Source: Simplicispira hankyongi (GTDB lineage: Bacteria; Pseudomonadota; Gammaproteobacteria; Burkholderiales; Burkholderiaceae_C). Taken from it: a stretch of DNA of 64,000 bases. The stretch's first letter is position 1, and every line of letters begins with the position of its first letter. A program made the translations under genes and the position numbers. Where the stretch lies: NCBI RefSeq assembly GCF_003570885.1, contig NZ_QXJC01000003.1:62001-126000 (forward strand), written 5' to 3'. The notes below the pieces were generated by a model. It did not search any database, had not been told where the DNA came from, and saw nothing but the letters and a program-made list of their open reading frames with translations. This document shows positions 54,406 to 63,777 of the stretch, in pieces.

Positions 54406-55767
54406 TCAGAACGGAAAGCGCAGGCTAAAAGAAGTGCTGCCCGGCTGCGAGGCGACCGCTACATCGCCCTTGTGCGCACGCAGGATCGCCTGCGTGATGG
54501 CCAGGCCCAGCCCGGTTCCCTCGCCCGAGGCGTGCTGGCGCGACGGATCGGCCCGGTAAAAGCGCTCGAACAGCCGGGCCAGGTGCTGCGCGGGAATCAT
54601 CTCACCTGTGTTCTCCACCGTGAGCGACAGTAGGCCTTCCTGCCGAACGATGGTCACGGCAACATGCCCCCCGGCTGGGGTATGGCGCAGCGCGTTGGAC
54701 AGCAGGTTGTTCAGCGCCCTGCGCAGCATGAGCCGGTCGCCCTGCACCACGCCCGCGCCTTGCATTTCCAGCCGAATCGTTCTTTCGTCGGCCAGCGCCT
54801 CGTAGAAGTCAAACAGGTCATGCACCTCACGGGCCAAATCCACCGGCTCGCGGTGCACGATGGCCAGGCCGTTCTCGGCCTTGGCCAGAAACAACATGTC
54901 GGAAATCATCCGGGCCAGGCGCTCATGCTCCTCTGCATTCGACTCCAGGATGTCGCGGTAGCTGTCCGCGTCACGTGGCCGGCTCAATGCCACCTGGGTC
55001 TGCATCATCAGGTTGCTGATGGGGGTGCGCAACTCGTGCGCCAGATCCGAAGAAAAATCGGACAGCCGCCGAAAGGCATCCTCCAGGCGTTCGAGCATCT
55101 CGTTCAGCGTGGTGGCCAGGTCGGCCAGCTCGGCCGGTACGGCCTGGGTCGGCAGCCGCCGGTCCAGGCTTTGTGCCGTGACAGCGGCGGCCTGCTCGCG
55201 CATGGCGCGCAAAGGCGCCAGCCCGCGCCGCGCGGCCACCCAGCCGAGCAGCCCCATCAAGAGCATGGCCCCGGCAATGAAGCGCCAGAGCGTACGCCGG
55301 AAGCTGCGCATGAACCTATCGTGGTGCGCGGTATCGACGGCAAGAATCAGTTCGATGGGCCCATCGCCAGCACCCGGCAGCACCCTGGCCAGGCCGTGGA
55401 AGCTGCGGCCCCCGGCGTTCCAGCGCAAAACCTCGGTGGCATTACCCAACGGGGCCGGGAACTGGACGCCAGGCGAAGCCAACCACAGGCGGCCCTGCGG
55501 CCCGCGCACCTGCATCACCAGCTCGCTGTGGCCCGCAAACGTCGCCGAGAGGCGCTCGGCCACCACCTCGCGCCGCAGGGGCTGCTCCATCGCCGCGATG
55601 ACATGCGCGGCATGCTCGATCTTGCCCGCCACCTCTTCGCGGTCGAGGTCCTCGAAATGCGAGGCGATGGTGCTGGCCACCAGCCAGCCCAAGGCCAGCA
55701 GCACCGCGCCCGAGCCCAGGGTGAACAGCAGCGTCAGGCGCACCGTCAGCGGAACGCGCCAGCGCAT
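54406..55767 (-). CDS. Heavy-metal-type sensor histidine kinase (CusS-like)
   Basis: This is a 453-residue inner-membrane kinase. Helices at about 10-34 and 158-178 enclose a periplasmic sensor domain. A HAMP domain follows. The phospho-acceptor is H244 in LAHELRTPI. The ATPase part has NNLLSNALRHTPAGG, VENTGEMI and GEGTGLGLAITQAI. The pattern is of the CusS/CopS/CzcS group. It overlaps the regulator gene as ATGA. The metal sensed is unknown but should match the divergent RND pump. Confidence 0.92.
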   Translation of the reverse strand: MRWRVPLTVRLTLLFTLGSGAVLLALGWLVASTIASHFEDLDREEVAGKIEHAAHVIAAMEQPLRREVVAERLSATFAGHSELVMQVRGPQGRLWLASPGVQFPAPLGNATEVLRWNAGGRSFHGLARVLPGAGDGPIELILAVDTAHHDRFMRSFRRTLWRFIAGAMLLMGLLGWVAARRGLAPLRAMREQAAAVTAQSLDRRLPTQAVPAELADLATTLNEMLERLEDAFRRLSDFSSDLAHELRTPISNLMMQTQVALSRPRDADSYRDILESNAEEHERLARMISDMLFLAKAENGLAIVHREPVDLAREVHDLFDFYEALADERTIRLEMQGAGVVQGDRLMLRRALNNLLSNALRHTPAGGHVAVTIVRQEGLLSLTVENTGEMIPAQHLARLFERFYRADPSRQHASGEGTGLGLAITQAILRAHKGDVAVASQPGSTSFSLRFPF

Positions 55768-56444
55768 CAGCCAGGTACCTCCAGCACATAGCCCATGCCG
55801 CGCACGGTGCGGATCAACTTGGGCTCAAAGGCGTCGTCCATCTTGGCGCGCAGGCGCCGCATGGCCACCTCGATCACGTTGGTGTCGCTGTCGAAATTCA
55901 TGTCCCAGACCTGCGAGGCAATCAGCGAACGCGGCAGCACTTCGCCCTGCCGGCGCAGCAGCAATTCAAGCAGCGCGAATTCCTTGGCTGTCAAATCAAT
56001 GCGGTGCCCGGCACGCTGGGCGCGTCGGCGCAGCAGGTCCAGCTCCAGGTCGGCGATGCGCAGCACCGTGGCTTCGAGCCCGGCTTTGCCGCGCCGCAGC
56101 AGCGTACGCACCCGCGCCAGGAACTCGGAAAATGCAAACGGCTTGACGAGATAGTCGTCTGCGCCCAGCTCCAGTCCCTTGACGCGGTCCTCCACCTGGT
56201 CACGCGCCGTCAGAAACAACACCGGCAGCTCGCTGCCGCTGCGCCGCAGGGCTTCGAGCAGTTGCCAGCCGTTCAGGCCGGGCAGCATGACATCGAGGAT
56301 CAAAAGGTCGTGATCGCCCGTGAGTGCCAGGTGCAGGCCATCGGTGCCGGTGCGCGCCAGATCGACCAGGAAGCCGGCTTCCGACAGTCCCTGGCGCAGG
56401 TAGTCCCCGGTTTTGGTCTCGTCTTCGACGATCAGCACTTTCAT
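55767..56444 (-). CDS. Heavy-metal-type response regulator (CusR/CopR-like)
   Basis: This 225-residue OmpR-type regulator has receiver residues E8/D9, D51 in [11 protein letters not shown] in FLTARD and K in DDYLVKPF. A winged-helix domain ends [12 protein letters not shown]. This is the heavy-metal response regulator subfamily. The ATG at 56444 gives the standard start MKVLIVEDE. It is divergent from the RND operon, and a near-palindrome between them fits the CusR/CopR box. Confidence 0.93.
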   Translation of the reverse strand: MKVLIVEDETKTGDYLRQGLSEAGFLVDLARTGTDGLHLALTGDHDLLILDVMLPGLNGWQLLEALRRSGSELPVLFLTARDQVEDRVKGLELGADDYLVKPFAFSEFLARVRTLLRRGKAGLEATVLRIADLELDLLRRRAQRAGHRIDLTAKEFALLELLLRRQGEVLPRSLIASQVWDMNFDSDTNVIEVAMRRLRAKMDDAFEPKLIRTVRGMGYVLEVPG

Positions 56445-56485
56445 GCGCCAGATTGTGCCGGCCCGCGGCAGCAAGCGGCGCCACC

Positions 56486-56499
56486 TTACCAATTTGTAA
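56486..56499. promoter_or_regulatory. CusR/CopR-type operator
   Basis: TTACCAATTTGTAA is palindromic with one mismatch in seven pairs. It closely resembles the ATTACAAATTTGTAAT-like boxes bound by copper- and silver-type response regulators. It lies midway between the regulator gene and the outer-membrane gene of the RND operon, where it could control both. Confidence 0.6.
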
Positions 56500-56617
56500 T
56501 GCGGCGGAAATCTGGCCGTGGGGGTCGCCCCGGCACCATCGCGTTCGCCTTGAAACCCGTGGCATCGCCGGCCCAGCGCCCGCTGATGCCACCAAGAACA
56601 ACGAGCCAGGAACCCTT

Positions 56618-57823
56618 ATGAAAACTGCGAGCGCCCTGGCCCTTGGCCTGGTGGCCGTCCTTGTCTCCCTACCGCTGGGCGCGCAGACCCTGGGCGATGC
56701 CTTGTCCAACGCGCTGGCCAGCCACCCTGCGGCCGTTGCCGGCGCGGCGCGTGCCGAAGCTGCCGATCTGCTCGTCGAAGCGGCAGACAGCCTGACACCG
56801 CGCCCGCCGTCCGCCTCGCTGGCCACGCTCAGCGACCGCCTGGGCTCCCACTACGGAAGGCAGGAATGGGAGCTGGAACTTGCCGCCCCGCTGTGGCTGC
56901 CGGGCCAGAAGGCCAGCCAGGCAGCACTTGCCGCAAGCGCCCGCGACGCGCTGCGCGCCAGCCAGCAACTGCTGCGCCTGCAACTGGCCGGCGAGCTGCG
57001 CGAAGCCTGGTGGGCGGTGGCGGCCGCGCGCAATGGCGAGCAACTGGCACAGCGCCGTGCGCACACCGCCGCCAGCCTGGAGGCGGACGTGCAGCGCCGC
57101 TTTCAGGCAGGTGAGCTCGCGCGCGTGGACGCCAACCTGGCACAGAGTGAAAACCTGGACGCCCAAGCCGCATTGGCCACGGCCCGCTCAGAGCGTCTGC
57201 AGGCCGAGCAGGTTTTCCACACCTTGAGCGGCATGGCCGCGCCCGCCGTGCTGGCGCCCGAACCAGCGCCGACAGTGGGCGTCGCCCCTGCGGCGATACA
57301 TCCCCAACTCGCTGTCGACCGGGCCGCTGTGCAACTGGCGCGCGCCCGGTTGGTGGTGGCCGACGCGACACCGCGGGAAGCGCCCGAACTGGCGCTGCGC
57401 GTGCTGCGCGAGCGCAGTGCCCGCAGCGACCCGTATGCGAATGCGCTGGGCATCAAGCTCACCATCCCCTTTTCGCCGGGCCCGCGCGCCCGCCAGGAAA
57501 GTGCGGCCGCGCGCGCCGAACTTGTACAGGCCGAAGCCCAGGTGGCGCTGCAGGAGCGCAAGCTGACCCAGGAGACGGCCAAGGCCCACCGCGAGCGGGC
57601 GGTGGCCCAACAGCAACTGGGCATGGCCCGCGAGCGCCTGGCGCTCACGGCGGACAGCCTAGCGCTGGCCGAAAAGAGCTTTCACCTGGGTGAATCTGAT
57701 CTCGTGGCCTTGCTGCGCGCCCGCGCCGTGGCGCAGGAAGCCGAGGCAAGCCTGCAGCGCGAGGAGATCGCGCTGGCCGCCTCGCAGTCCCGTTTGAACC
57801 AGTCCCTGGGAGTTCTTCCGTGA
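56618..57823 (+). CDS. Outer-membrane efflux protein (CzcC/TolC family)
   Basis: This 401-residue exported protein has a signal peptide ending near LGAQT (about residue 22). It has the two-fold OEP architecture of long helices with strands (AALAASARDALRASQQLLRL, REAWWAVAAARNGEQLAQ and RAHTAASLEADVQRRFQAGE). It forms the outer-membrane channel of the RND pump. The ATG at 56618 follows CCAGGA. It is the first gene of a five-gene operon and overlaps the next by GTGA. Confidence 0.9.
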   Translation: MKTASALALGLVAVLVSLPLGAQTLGDALSNALASHPAAVAGAARAEAADLLVEAADSLTPRPPSASLATLSDRLGSHYGRQEWELELAAPLWLPGQKASQAALAASARDALRASQQLLRLQLAGELREAWWAVAAARNGEQLAQRRAHTAASLEADVQRRFQAGELARVDANLAQSENLDAQAALATARSERLQAEQVFHTLSGMAAPAVLAPEPAPTVGVAPAAIHPQLAVDRAAVQLARARLVVADATPREAPELALRVLRERSARSDPYANALGIKLTIPFSPGPRARQESAAARAELVQAEAQVALQERKLTQETAKAHRERAVAQQQLGMARERLALTADSLALAEKSFHLGESDLVALLRARAVAQEAEASLQREEIALAASQSRLNQSLGVLP

Positions 57824-58377
57824 AGTTTTTGCGCATCTTTTGTGTCGCCGTGGCCCTGGCGGTCCCGCCCCTCACAAGCCATGCCCATGGCGGTGAGGAC
57901 CACGGTAACGCCCCGGCACCGGCCCCAGTGGCCTCGGCCGCCCCGCGCGCCCAGGCACAGTCGGAAGACTTTGAACTGGTAGCCGAAGTGCAGGGGCAGG
58001 GGCAAGCGCTGGTGCTGTTTCTGGACCGATTTGACAGCAACGCACCTGTCGTCGGAGCCCAGGTGGAGGTAGACGGTGGTGGCCCGCCGACCATGGCTGC
58101 CGAGACGGCGCCAGGCGTCTACCGCGTGGCGGCTGGCCCCTGGACCCAGCCAGGTCGCCACGCGCTCACCGTGTCGGTGCAGGCCGGCGACACCGCAGAC
58201 CTGCTCAGCGCCACGCTGGACGTTCCCGCTGCGGCGGCCGCCGCGCCCGCGGCACCCCTGGCCGTTGGCTCGCCCGCGACCACCAAGCGCAGCCTCTGGG
58301 CGCTTGCCGGAGCACTGGCACTGGCTGCGCTGGGCGGTTTCACCTGGCTGCGCCGCCGCACCTCCACCTCTTCCTGA
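57820..58377 (+). CDS. Exported protein of the RND operon, function unknown
   Basis: This 185-residue protein has a signal peptide followed by the metal-ligand-rich start HAHGGEDHG. An Ig-like or FixH-like beta domain (about 50-130) comes next. An Ala-Pro linker and a C-terminal membrane helix (about 158-177) with basic end RRRTSTSS follow. It is probably a periplasmic, membrane-anchored metal handler or adaptor. The start GTG overlaps the previous stop. It is not part of the classical CzcCBA set, and I do not recognise the family by name. Confidence 0.75.
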   Translation: MKFLRIFCVAVALAVPPLTSHAHGGEDHGNAPAPAPVASAAPRAQAQSEDFELVAEVQGQGQALVLFLDRFDSNAPVVGAQVEVDGGGPPTMAAETAPGVYRVAAGPWTQPGRHALTVSVQAGDTADLLSATLDVPAAAAAAPAAPLAVGSPATTKRSLWALAGALALAALGGFTWLRRRTSTSS

Positions 58378-58390
58378 CGCAGGACATCCC

Positions 58391-59536
58391 ATGAAGAACC
58401 CCCACCTCGCCCTCATGGCGGGCAGCGCACTGCTCGTGCTCACCGGCCACGCTGGGGCCCACGGCGACGAAGACCACAACCAGAGCACGCCGCCCGCCGC
58501 CATCGCCACCGTGACCACCGCCGCCGCGATGCCCGGAACATCTACCGCGCCCCAGCGCCTGGAGGATGGCAGCTTGTTCGTCCCCAAGGCGGTGCAGCGG
58601 CAACTGGGTCTGCGCACCCGCGTGGCGGTGGTGCAGGAGCTGGCGGTCACAGTGGAATTGGCCGGCAAGGTCGTGGCCGACGCACGTGCCGGGGGCCTGG
58701 TGCAGGCGGGCCAGGCCGGGCGCGTGGAGGCCACCAGTGCCGGCCTGCCGGTACTGGGCCAGGCCGTGCACAAAGGCGAACTGCTGGCGCAACTGCGGCC
58801 GGTGCTCAGCAGCATGGAGCGCGGCAGCAATCTGGCGCAGATCGCCGAGATCACGGCCCAACTCGCGATTGCCGAGCGCAAGGTGGCGCGCTACGCGCAA
58901 CTCGAAGGCGCTGTGCCGCAGGCCACCATAGACGCGGCACGCCTGGAACGCGACGCCCTGCGCCAGCGCCGCAGCGCGCTGGGCAGCGGTCTGAACCAGG
59001 CCGAAGCCCTGCGCGCGCCCATTTCGGGCGTGGTGAGCGCCGCCCACGCCGTCGCCGGCCAGGTGGTGGACGCAAAAGACGTGCTGTTCGAGGTGGTTGA
59101 CCCGGCGCGGCTGTCGGTCGAAGCCCTGGCCTATGACCCCCTGCCGGCCAGCGGTGTGGCCCGGGCCAGCGCCGCCGTGCCCGGCGGCGCACTCGATCTG
59201 GCCTACGTGGGCAGCGGGCAGCAACTGCGCGAGCAGGCCCAGGTGCTGCTGTTTCGCGTGCAGCCGGGTGGCCCGGCCGTGGCGGTGGGGCAGCCGCTGA
59301 CGGTGCTCGCCACCACGGCAGGGCGCGTACACGGCGCGGCGGTTCCGCGCAGTGCGCTCGTCAAGACCGCCACCGGAGGGGCCGCCGTGTGGGTGCACAC
59401 CGCGGCCGAGCGCTTCGTGCAACGCCCGGTGACAGCGCAGGCGCTGGGCGCCCTGGAGCTTGCCGTCACCCAGGGCCTGGCCCAAGGCGAGCGTGTGGTG
59501 ACCGATGGGGCCGCGCTGCTGGCCCAGGTGCGCTGA
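58391..59536 (+). CDS. RND efflux membrane-fusion protein (CzcB/CusB family)
   Basis: This 381-residue periplasmic adaptor has a signal peptide followed by AHGDEDHNQ, a likely metal-binding start. The barrel-sandwich hybrid and helical hairpin (about 100-215; AGRVEATSAGLPVLGQAVHK) come next, then beta-barrel and membrane-proximal domains. It links the RND pump to the outer-membrane channel. It is 13 bp after the preceding gene and 1 bp before the RND pump gene. Confidence 0.9.
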   Translation: MKNPHLALMAGSALLVLTGHAGAHGDEDHNQSTPPAAIATVTTAAAMPGTSTAPQRLEDGSLFVPKAVQRQLGLRTRVAVVQELAVTVELAGKVVADARAGGLVQAGQAGRVEATSAGLPVLGQAVHKGELLAQLRPVLSSMERGSNLAQIAEITAQLAIAERKVARYAQLEGAVPQATIDAARLERDALRQRRSALGSGLNQAEALRAPISGVVSAAHAVAGQVVDAKDVLFEVVDPARLSVEALAYDPLPASGVARASAAVPGGALDLAYVGSGQQLREQAQVLLFRVQPGGPAVAVGQPLTVLATTAGRVHGAAVPRSALVKTATGGAAVWVHTAAERFVQRPVTAQALGALELAVTQGLAQGERVVTDGAALLAQVR

Positions 59537-59537
59537 C

Positions 59538-62500
59538 ATGTTCGCCTTTCTGATCCAGACCAGCCTGCGCCAGCGGCTGATCGTACTCGGGGTCTCGCTG
59601 CTGCTGGTGGTCTACGGCGTGCTCACCGTGCGCCAAATGCCGGTGGACGTATTCCCCGACCTGAACAAGCCTACCGTGACGCTGATGATCGAAGCCGGCG
59701 GCATGGCCCCCGAAGAGGTCGAGCAGCTCGTCACCTTCCCCATCGAGTCGGGCATGAACGGCATGCCGGGCGTGACGCGGGTGCGCTCGGTCTCGGGCGT
59801 CGGCCTGTCCATCGTCTACGTCGAGTTTGAATGGGGCTCGGACATCTACAAGAACCGCCAGCAGATCGCCGAGCGCCTGAACCTGGTGCGCGAACAATTG
59901 CCACCTGGCGTGGTGGCGCAAATGGGGCCGATCTCGTCCATCATGGGCGAAATCCTGCTCATCGCCTTGCCCGCCGACCCCGCCAAGGTCAGCGCCATGC
60001 AGGTGCGCGAGTACGCCGACTGGGTGATGCGCCCGCGCCTGCTGACGATTCCGGGCATTGCCCAGGTCACGCCCATAGGCGGCGAGGTGCGCCAGTACCG
60101 GGTCGAAATAAAGCAAGCGCAGCTCCAGGCACTGGGCGTGGAGCGCGAAAAACTCGAAGCCGCGCTGCGCGACTTTGGTGCCAACACCAGCGGCGGTTTT
60201 CTGGAGTCCGAGGGACGCGAATACCTGATCCGCCAGATCGGCCGCACCAGCCGTCTGCGGGACCTGCAAAACGTGGTGGTCGCCGTCAAGAACGGCCAAG
60301 CCATCCTGCTGCACCAACTGGCCGATGTGAAGATAGCACCGGCCGCCAAGCGTGGTGACGGCGGCTACAACGGCAAGCCGGCGGTCATCCTGTCGGTACA
60401 GAAGCAGCCCGGCGCCGACAGCGTGACGCTGACGCGCGAGGTCGAGCAGGCGCTGGGCGAACTGAAAAAAAACCAGCCCGCTGGCATCGAGGCTCCGAAG
60501 TTCCTGTTCAAGCAGGCCGATTTCATCGAACACTCGGTGCGCAACGTCCAGGAAGCCCTGCGCGACGGCGCCATCCTGGTGGCGGTGGTGCTGTTCCTGT
60601 TCCTGCTCAACGTGCGCACCACGCTGATCTCGCTGACCGCGATTCCGGTGTCCCTGCTGGCGACGGCGCTGGTGTTCCACTACTTCGGCCTGTCCATCAA
60701 CACCATGACGCTGGGCGGCCTGGCCATTGCCATTGGCGAGCTGGTGGACGACGCGGTGGTCGGGGTGGAAAACGTGCTGCGCCGGCTCAAGCTCAACAGC
60801 GCCCTGCCCCAGCCGCGCCCCGCAGCGGCGGTGATCGCCAGCGCCACGCTGGAAGTGCGCTCGGCCATCGTCTATGCCACCGCCATCATCGTGCTGGTGT
60901 TCGTCCCACTGTTCGTGCTCCCGGGCATCGAGGGGCGCTTGTTCACCCCGCTGGGCGTGGCCTACATCGTCTCGATCCTGGCGAGCATGGTGGTGTCCGT
61001 CACGCTCACGCCAGTGATGGCGTACTACCTGCTGCCGCGCATGAAGCAGATGGGCCATGGCGACAGCGCCCTGGTGGCCCATCTCAAGCGCTGGGACGCA
61101 CGGCTGCTGCACTGGTCTTTCGGCCACTCGGGCATGCTGCTGGCCGCGGCGCTGCTGGCCGTGGTGCTGGCGGCCGCCACGGTGCCCTTCTTTCCGCGCG
61201 CCTTCCTGCCCGATTTCAACGAGGGCACGCTGACGGTGAACGTGGTGCTCAACCCCGGCACCTCGCTGGCCGAATCCAACCGCATCGGCGCGCTGGCCGA
61301 GGAGATCGTGGCCGGAGTTCCCGAAGTCACGCAGGTGGGCCGGCGCACCGGCCGCGCCGAACTCGACGAACACGCCGAAGGGGTGCACTACACCGAGATG
61401 GACGTGGATCTCAAGCCCTCGGCACGCAGCCGCAGCGCCATCATCCAGGACATCCGCACGCGCCTGGGCGTTCTGCCGGCGGCAAGCAACGTCGGCCAGC
61501 CCATCTCGCACCGGCTTGACCACCTGCTCTCGGGGGTGCGGGCGCAGATCGCGCTCAAGGTGTACGGCGACGACCTGGCCACCCTGCGCACGCTGGCGGC
61601 CGAGCTGCGCACGCGCCTGGCCAGCGTGCCGGGCCTGACCGATCTGCAGATCGAGAAGCAGGTGCTGATCCCTGAGATCAAGATCCATGTGGATTACGAT
61701 CAGGCCGCGCGCTACGGCGTGGCGCCGGGCACACTCCTGCGCTCACTCCAGCAAATGGTCGAAGGCGAACGCATCACGCAGATCGTCGAAGGCAACCGGC
61801 GTTTCGACCTGGTGGTGCGCCTGCCCGAAAGCGGTCGGGGCCTGATGGCGTTGCAAAACCTGCTCATCGAAACCCCCATGGGCGCTGTGCCGCTCGCCAA
61901 GCTCGCGACGATCGAGGACGGCGACGGCCCCAACCAGGTCAGCCGCGAGAACGCGCGCCGCCGCATCGTGCTCTCGGCCAACACCGACGGCAGCGACATG
62001 GCGCGCGTGGTCGCCGGCATTCGCGCGGAAATCGCCGCCAAGGTGCTTCCCGAAGGCTATTCGGTAGCACTTGAAGGCCAGTTCCAAGCGCAGGAGCAGG
62101 CCTCACGGCTGATTGCCCTGCTGGCACTGCTGTCGCTGACCATGGTCTTCCTGGTGCTGTACAGCCGGTACCGTTCGACGGCGCTCACCCTCATCATCAT
62201 GGGCAACATTCCGCTGGCACTGGTGGGCAGCGTGATCGCGCTGTGGATTTCCGGCCAGCCGCTGTCGGTGGCGGCGCTGGTGGGCTTCATCACGCTCACC
62301 GGCATCGCCACGCGCAACGGCATTCTCAAGATCAGCCACTACATCAACCTGTGTGCCTTCGAAGGCGAACACTTTGGCCGGGCGCTCATCGTGCGCGGCT
62401 CGCTTGAGCGCCTGACGCCGGTGCTGATGACCGCGCTGGTGGCCGCGTTCGCGCTGGTACCGCTCCTGGTCTCGGCCGACGCGCCCGGCAAGGAGGTGCT

Positions 62501-62654
62501 GCACCCAGTGGCCGTCGTGATCTTCGGCGGCCTGGTCAGCTCCACGCTGCTCGACACCTTCCTGACGCCGCTGATGTTCTGGCGCTGGGGCCAAAAGCCC
62601 CTGGCACGTCTGCTCGCCGCGCGCAGCACCGATGGCCCGCAAGAGAGTTTCTGA
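59538..62654 (+). CDS. Heavy-metal-efflux RND pump (CzcA/CusA family)
   Basis: This 1038-residue inner-membrane proton antiporter has twelve helices and two periplasmic loops. TM1 lies at about 11-30. The helix-4 proton motif is GELVDDAVVGVEN (D404, D405, E411). This differs from the DFGxxxDGA form I recall for CzcA and the AMVDAA form of CusA, so the metal is uncertain. Other HME motifs are NKPTVTLMIEAGGMAPEEVE and GFITLTGIATRNGILKISHY. Full length is intact. Confidence 0.92.
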   Translation: MFAFLIQTSLRQRLIVLGVSLLLVVYGVLTVRQMPVDVFPDLNKPTVTLMIEAGGMAPEEVEQLVTFPIESGMNGMPGVTRVRSVSGVGLSIVYVEFEWGSDIYKNRQQIAERLNLVREQLPPGVVAQMGPISSIMGEILLIALPADPAKVSAMQVREYADWVMRPRLLTIPGIAQVTPIGGEVRQYRVEIKQAQLQALGVEREKLEAALRDFGANTSGGFLESEGREYLIRQIGRTSRLRDLQNVVVAVKNGQAILLHQLADVKIAPAAKRGDGGYNGKPAVILSVQKQPGADSVTLTREVEQALGELKKNQPAGIEAPKFLFKQADFIEHSVRNVQEALRDGAILVAVVLFLFLLNVRTTLISLTAIPVSLLATALVFHYFGLSINTMTLGGLAIAIGELVDDAVVGVENVLRRLKLNSALPQPRPAAAVIASATLEVRSAIVYATAIIVLVFVPLFVLPGIEGRLFTPLGVAYIVSILASMVVSVTLTPVMAYYLLPRMKQMGHGDSALVAHLKRWDARLLHWSFGHSGMLLAAALLAVVLAAATVPFFPRAFLPDFNEGTLTVNVVLNPGTSLAESNRIGALAEEIVAGVPEVTQVGRRTGRAELDEHAEGVHYTEMDVDLKPSARSRSAIIQDIRTRLGVLPAASNVGQPISHRLDHLLSGVRAQIALKVYGDDLATLRTLAAELRTRLASVPGLTDLQIEKQVLIPEIKIHVDYDQAARYGVAPGTLLRSLQQMVEGERITQIVEGNRRFDLVVRLPESGRGLMALQNLLIETPMGAVPLAKLATIEDGDGPNQVSRENARRRIVLSANTDGSDMARVVAGIRAEIAAKVLPEGYSVALEGQFQAQEQASRLIALLALLSLTMVFLVLYSRYRSTALTLIIMGNIPLALVGSVIALWISGQPLSVAALVGFITLTGIATRNGILKISHYINLCAFEGEHFGRALIVRGSLERLTPVLMTALVAAFALVPLLVSADAPGKEVLHPVAVVIFGGLVSSTLLDTFLTPLMFWRWGQKPLARLLAARSTDGPQESF

Positions 62655-62688
62655 TTCTTCGACCCCCGACTTCTACAAGGAGCAACCC

Positions 62689-63123
62689 ATGAAAAAGATC
62701 TTCTGGTTCCCCACCCTGGCCATGGCCAGTCTGCTTGCCGCCGGCAGCGCCCTGGCGCACGACGACGCCTACCTCGACACCCAGCAGGCCCCCCATGGCG
62801 GCCAACTGCGCATGGCGGGCGTGTACCACTTTGAACTGGTGCTGGACCACAGCAGCCCCGAACCCAAGGACAAGCCGGTGCGGGTCTACCTGACCGACCA
62901 TGCGGGCCAGAAGATCAGCACGGCGGGCGCCACCGGCACCGTCACGCTGCTCTCGGGCAAGACCCGCGCCACCGTAGCGCTCACACCCGACGGGGACAAC
63001 CGCCTGAAGGGCGCCGGCACCTACGCGTCCCCCCCCGGGCTCAAGGCCGTGGTGTCGGTCACACTGGCTGGCAAGGCACCCGAGCAGGCGCGCTTCACGC
63101 CGCTGGCCGGCGCCGCGAAGTAG
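62689..63123 (+). CDS. Periplasmic protein of the RND operon
   Basis: This 144-residue protein has a signal peptide ending near ALAHD (about residue 23). The mature part starts with Asp- and His-rich DDAYLDTQQAPHGGQLRMAG. A beta-rich domain with VYLTDHAGQKISTAGATGTV follows. It resembles small proteins at the end of Comamonadaceae RND operons and could bind metal, like CusF in role but not in sequence. The ATG at 62689 follows AAGGAG. Confidence 0.8.
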   Translation: MKKIFWFPTLAMASLLAAGSALAHDDAYLDTQQAPHGGQLRMAGVYHFELVLDHSSPEPKDKPVRVYLTDHAGQKISTAGATGTVTLLSGKTRATVALTPDGDNRLKGAGTYASPPGLKAVVSVTLAGKAPEQARFTPLAGAAK

Positions 63124-63154
63124 ACAAGTGCCTTCCAGAGGCTGAGAATATGAG

Positions 63155-63212
63155 CAAAAATAGCCTCTAGCGCACTGTTTATATGCAGTTGCAGCTATTT
63201 TTTCAATAGCAA
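63155..63212 (+). repeat. Dispersed AGCGCTTAT repeat
   Basis: It reads AAATAGCCTCTAGCGCACTG, TTTATATGCAGTTGCAGCTA and TTTTTTCAATAGCAA. The first stem is partly eroded, the second is clear. It lies between the RND operon and the OsmC gene. Confidence 0.7.
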
Positions 63213-63224
63213 ATGGAGAACTGC

Positions 63225-63701
63225 ATGGCGGAACATGGGGCCGACATCCTGTGGGAACGGGGCGAACAGGACTTTTTGGGCCAGCGCTACAGCCGCCGGC
63301 ACCACATCCGTTTCGATGGGGGTATCGAGATCGCCGGCTCGTCGTCCCCGCATGTGGTGCCGCCGCCCTGGTCCGACGCATCGGCGGTAGACCCTGAAGA
63401 GGCCTTCGTAGCGTCTCTGTCGAGTTGCCACATGCTCTGGTTCCTCTCGATCGCCGCCCAGCACGGCTTCTGCGTGGACCGCTATGCCGACGCTGCCTGC
63501 GGCGTCATGCAGAAGAACGCCGAGGGCAGAATGGCCATGACCGTCGTCACGCTGCGCCCCGAGGTCAGGTTTTCCGGCACTACCCTGCCCACGCGCGACC
63601 AAATCGACACCCTACACCATGAAGCCCACGAAGCCTGCTTCATTGCCAACTCGGTCAAGACCGAGGTGCGCTGCGAACCGGTCTACCAGCCGGCGCCGTA
63701 G
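63225..63701 (+). CDS. OsmC/Ohr-family thiol peroxidase-like protein
   Basis: This is a 158-residue OsmC-fold protein. The two conserved cysteines are C68 in SLSSCHMLWFL and C138 in HEACFIANSVKTEV. This family reduces organic hydroperoxides with these cysteines. The ATG at 63225 is preferred because GGAG precedes it; the ATG at 63213 borders a repeat and lacks a site. The gene stands alone between two dispersed repeats. Confidence 0.88.
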   Translation: MAEHGADILWERGEQDFLGQRYSRRHHIRFDGGIEIAGSSSPHVVPPPWSDASAVDPEEAFVASLSSCHMLWFLSIAAQHGFCVDRYADAACGVMQKNAEGRMAMTVVTLRPEVRFSGTTLPTRDQIDTLHHEAHEACFIANSVKTEVRCEPVYQPAP

Positions 63702-63724
63702 CCATGCTTACGGAATAAGTAAGC

Positions 63725-63777
63725 AAAATCAGCATCCAGCGCTTACTCCATATGGTTTCAGCGCTATCAAATCACCA
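63725..63777 (+). repeat. Dispersed AGCGCTTAT repeat, diverged copy
   Basis: It reads AAAATCAGCATCCAGCGCTT, ACTCCATATGGTTTCAGCGC and TATCAAATCA. The AGCGCTTA block and the final TATCAAA are conserved. It lies between the OsmC gene and cheV, in a gap of about 220 bp with no other recognisable feature. Confidence 0.6.
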
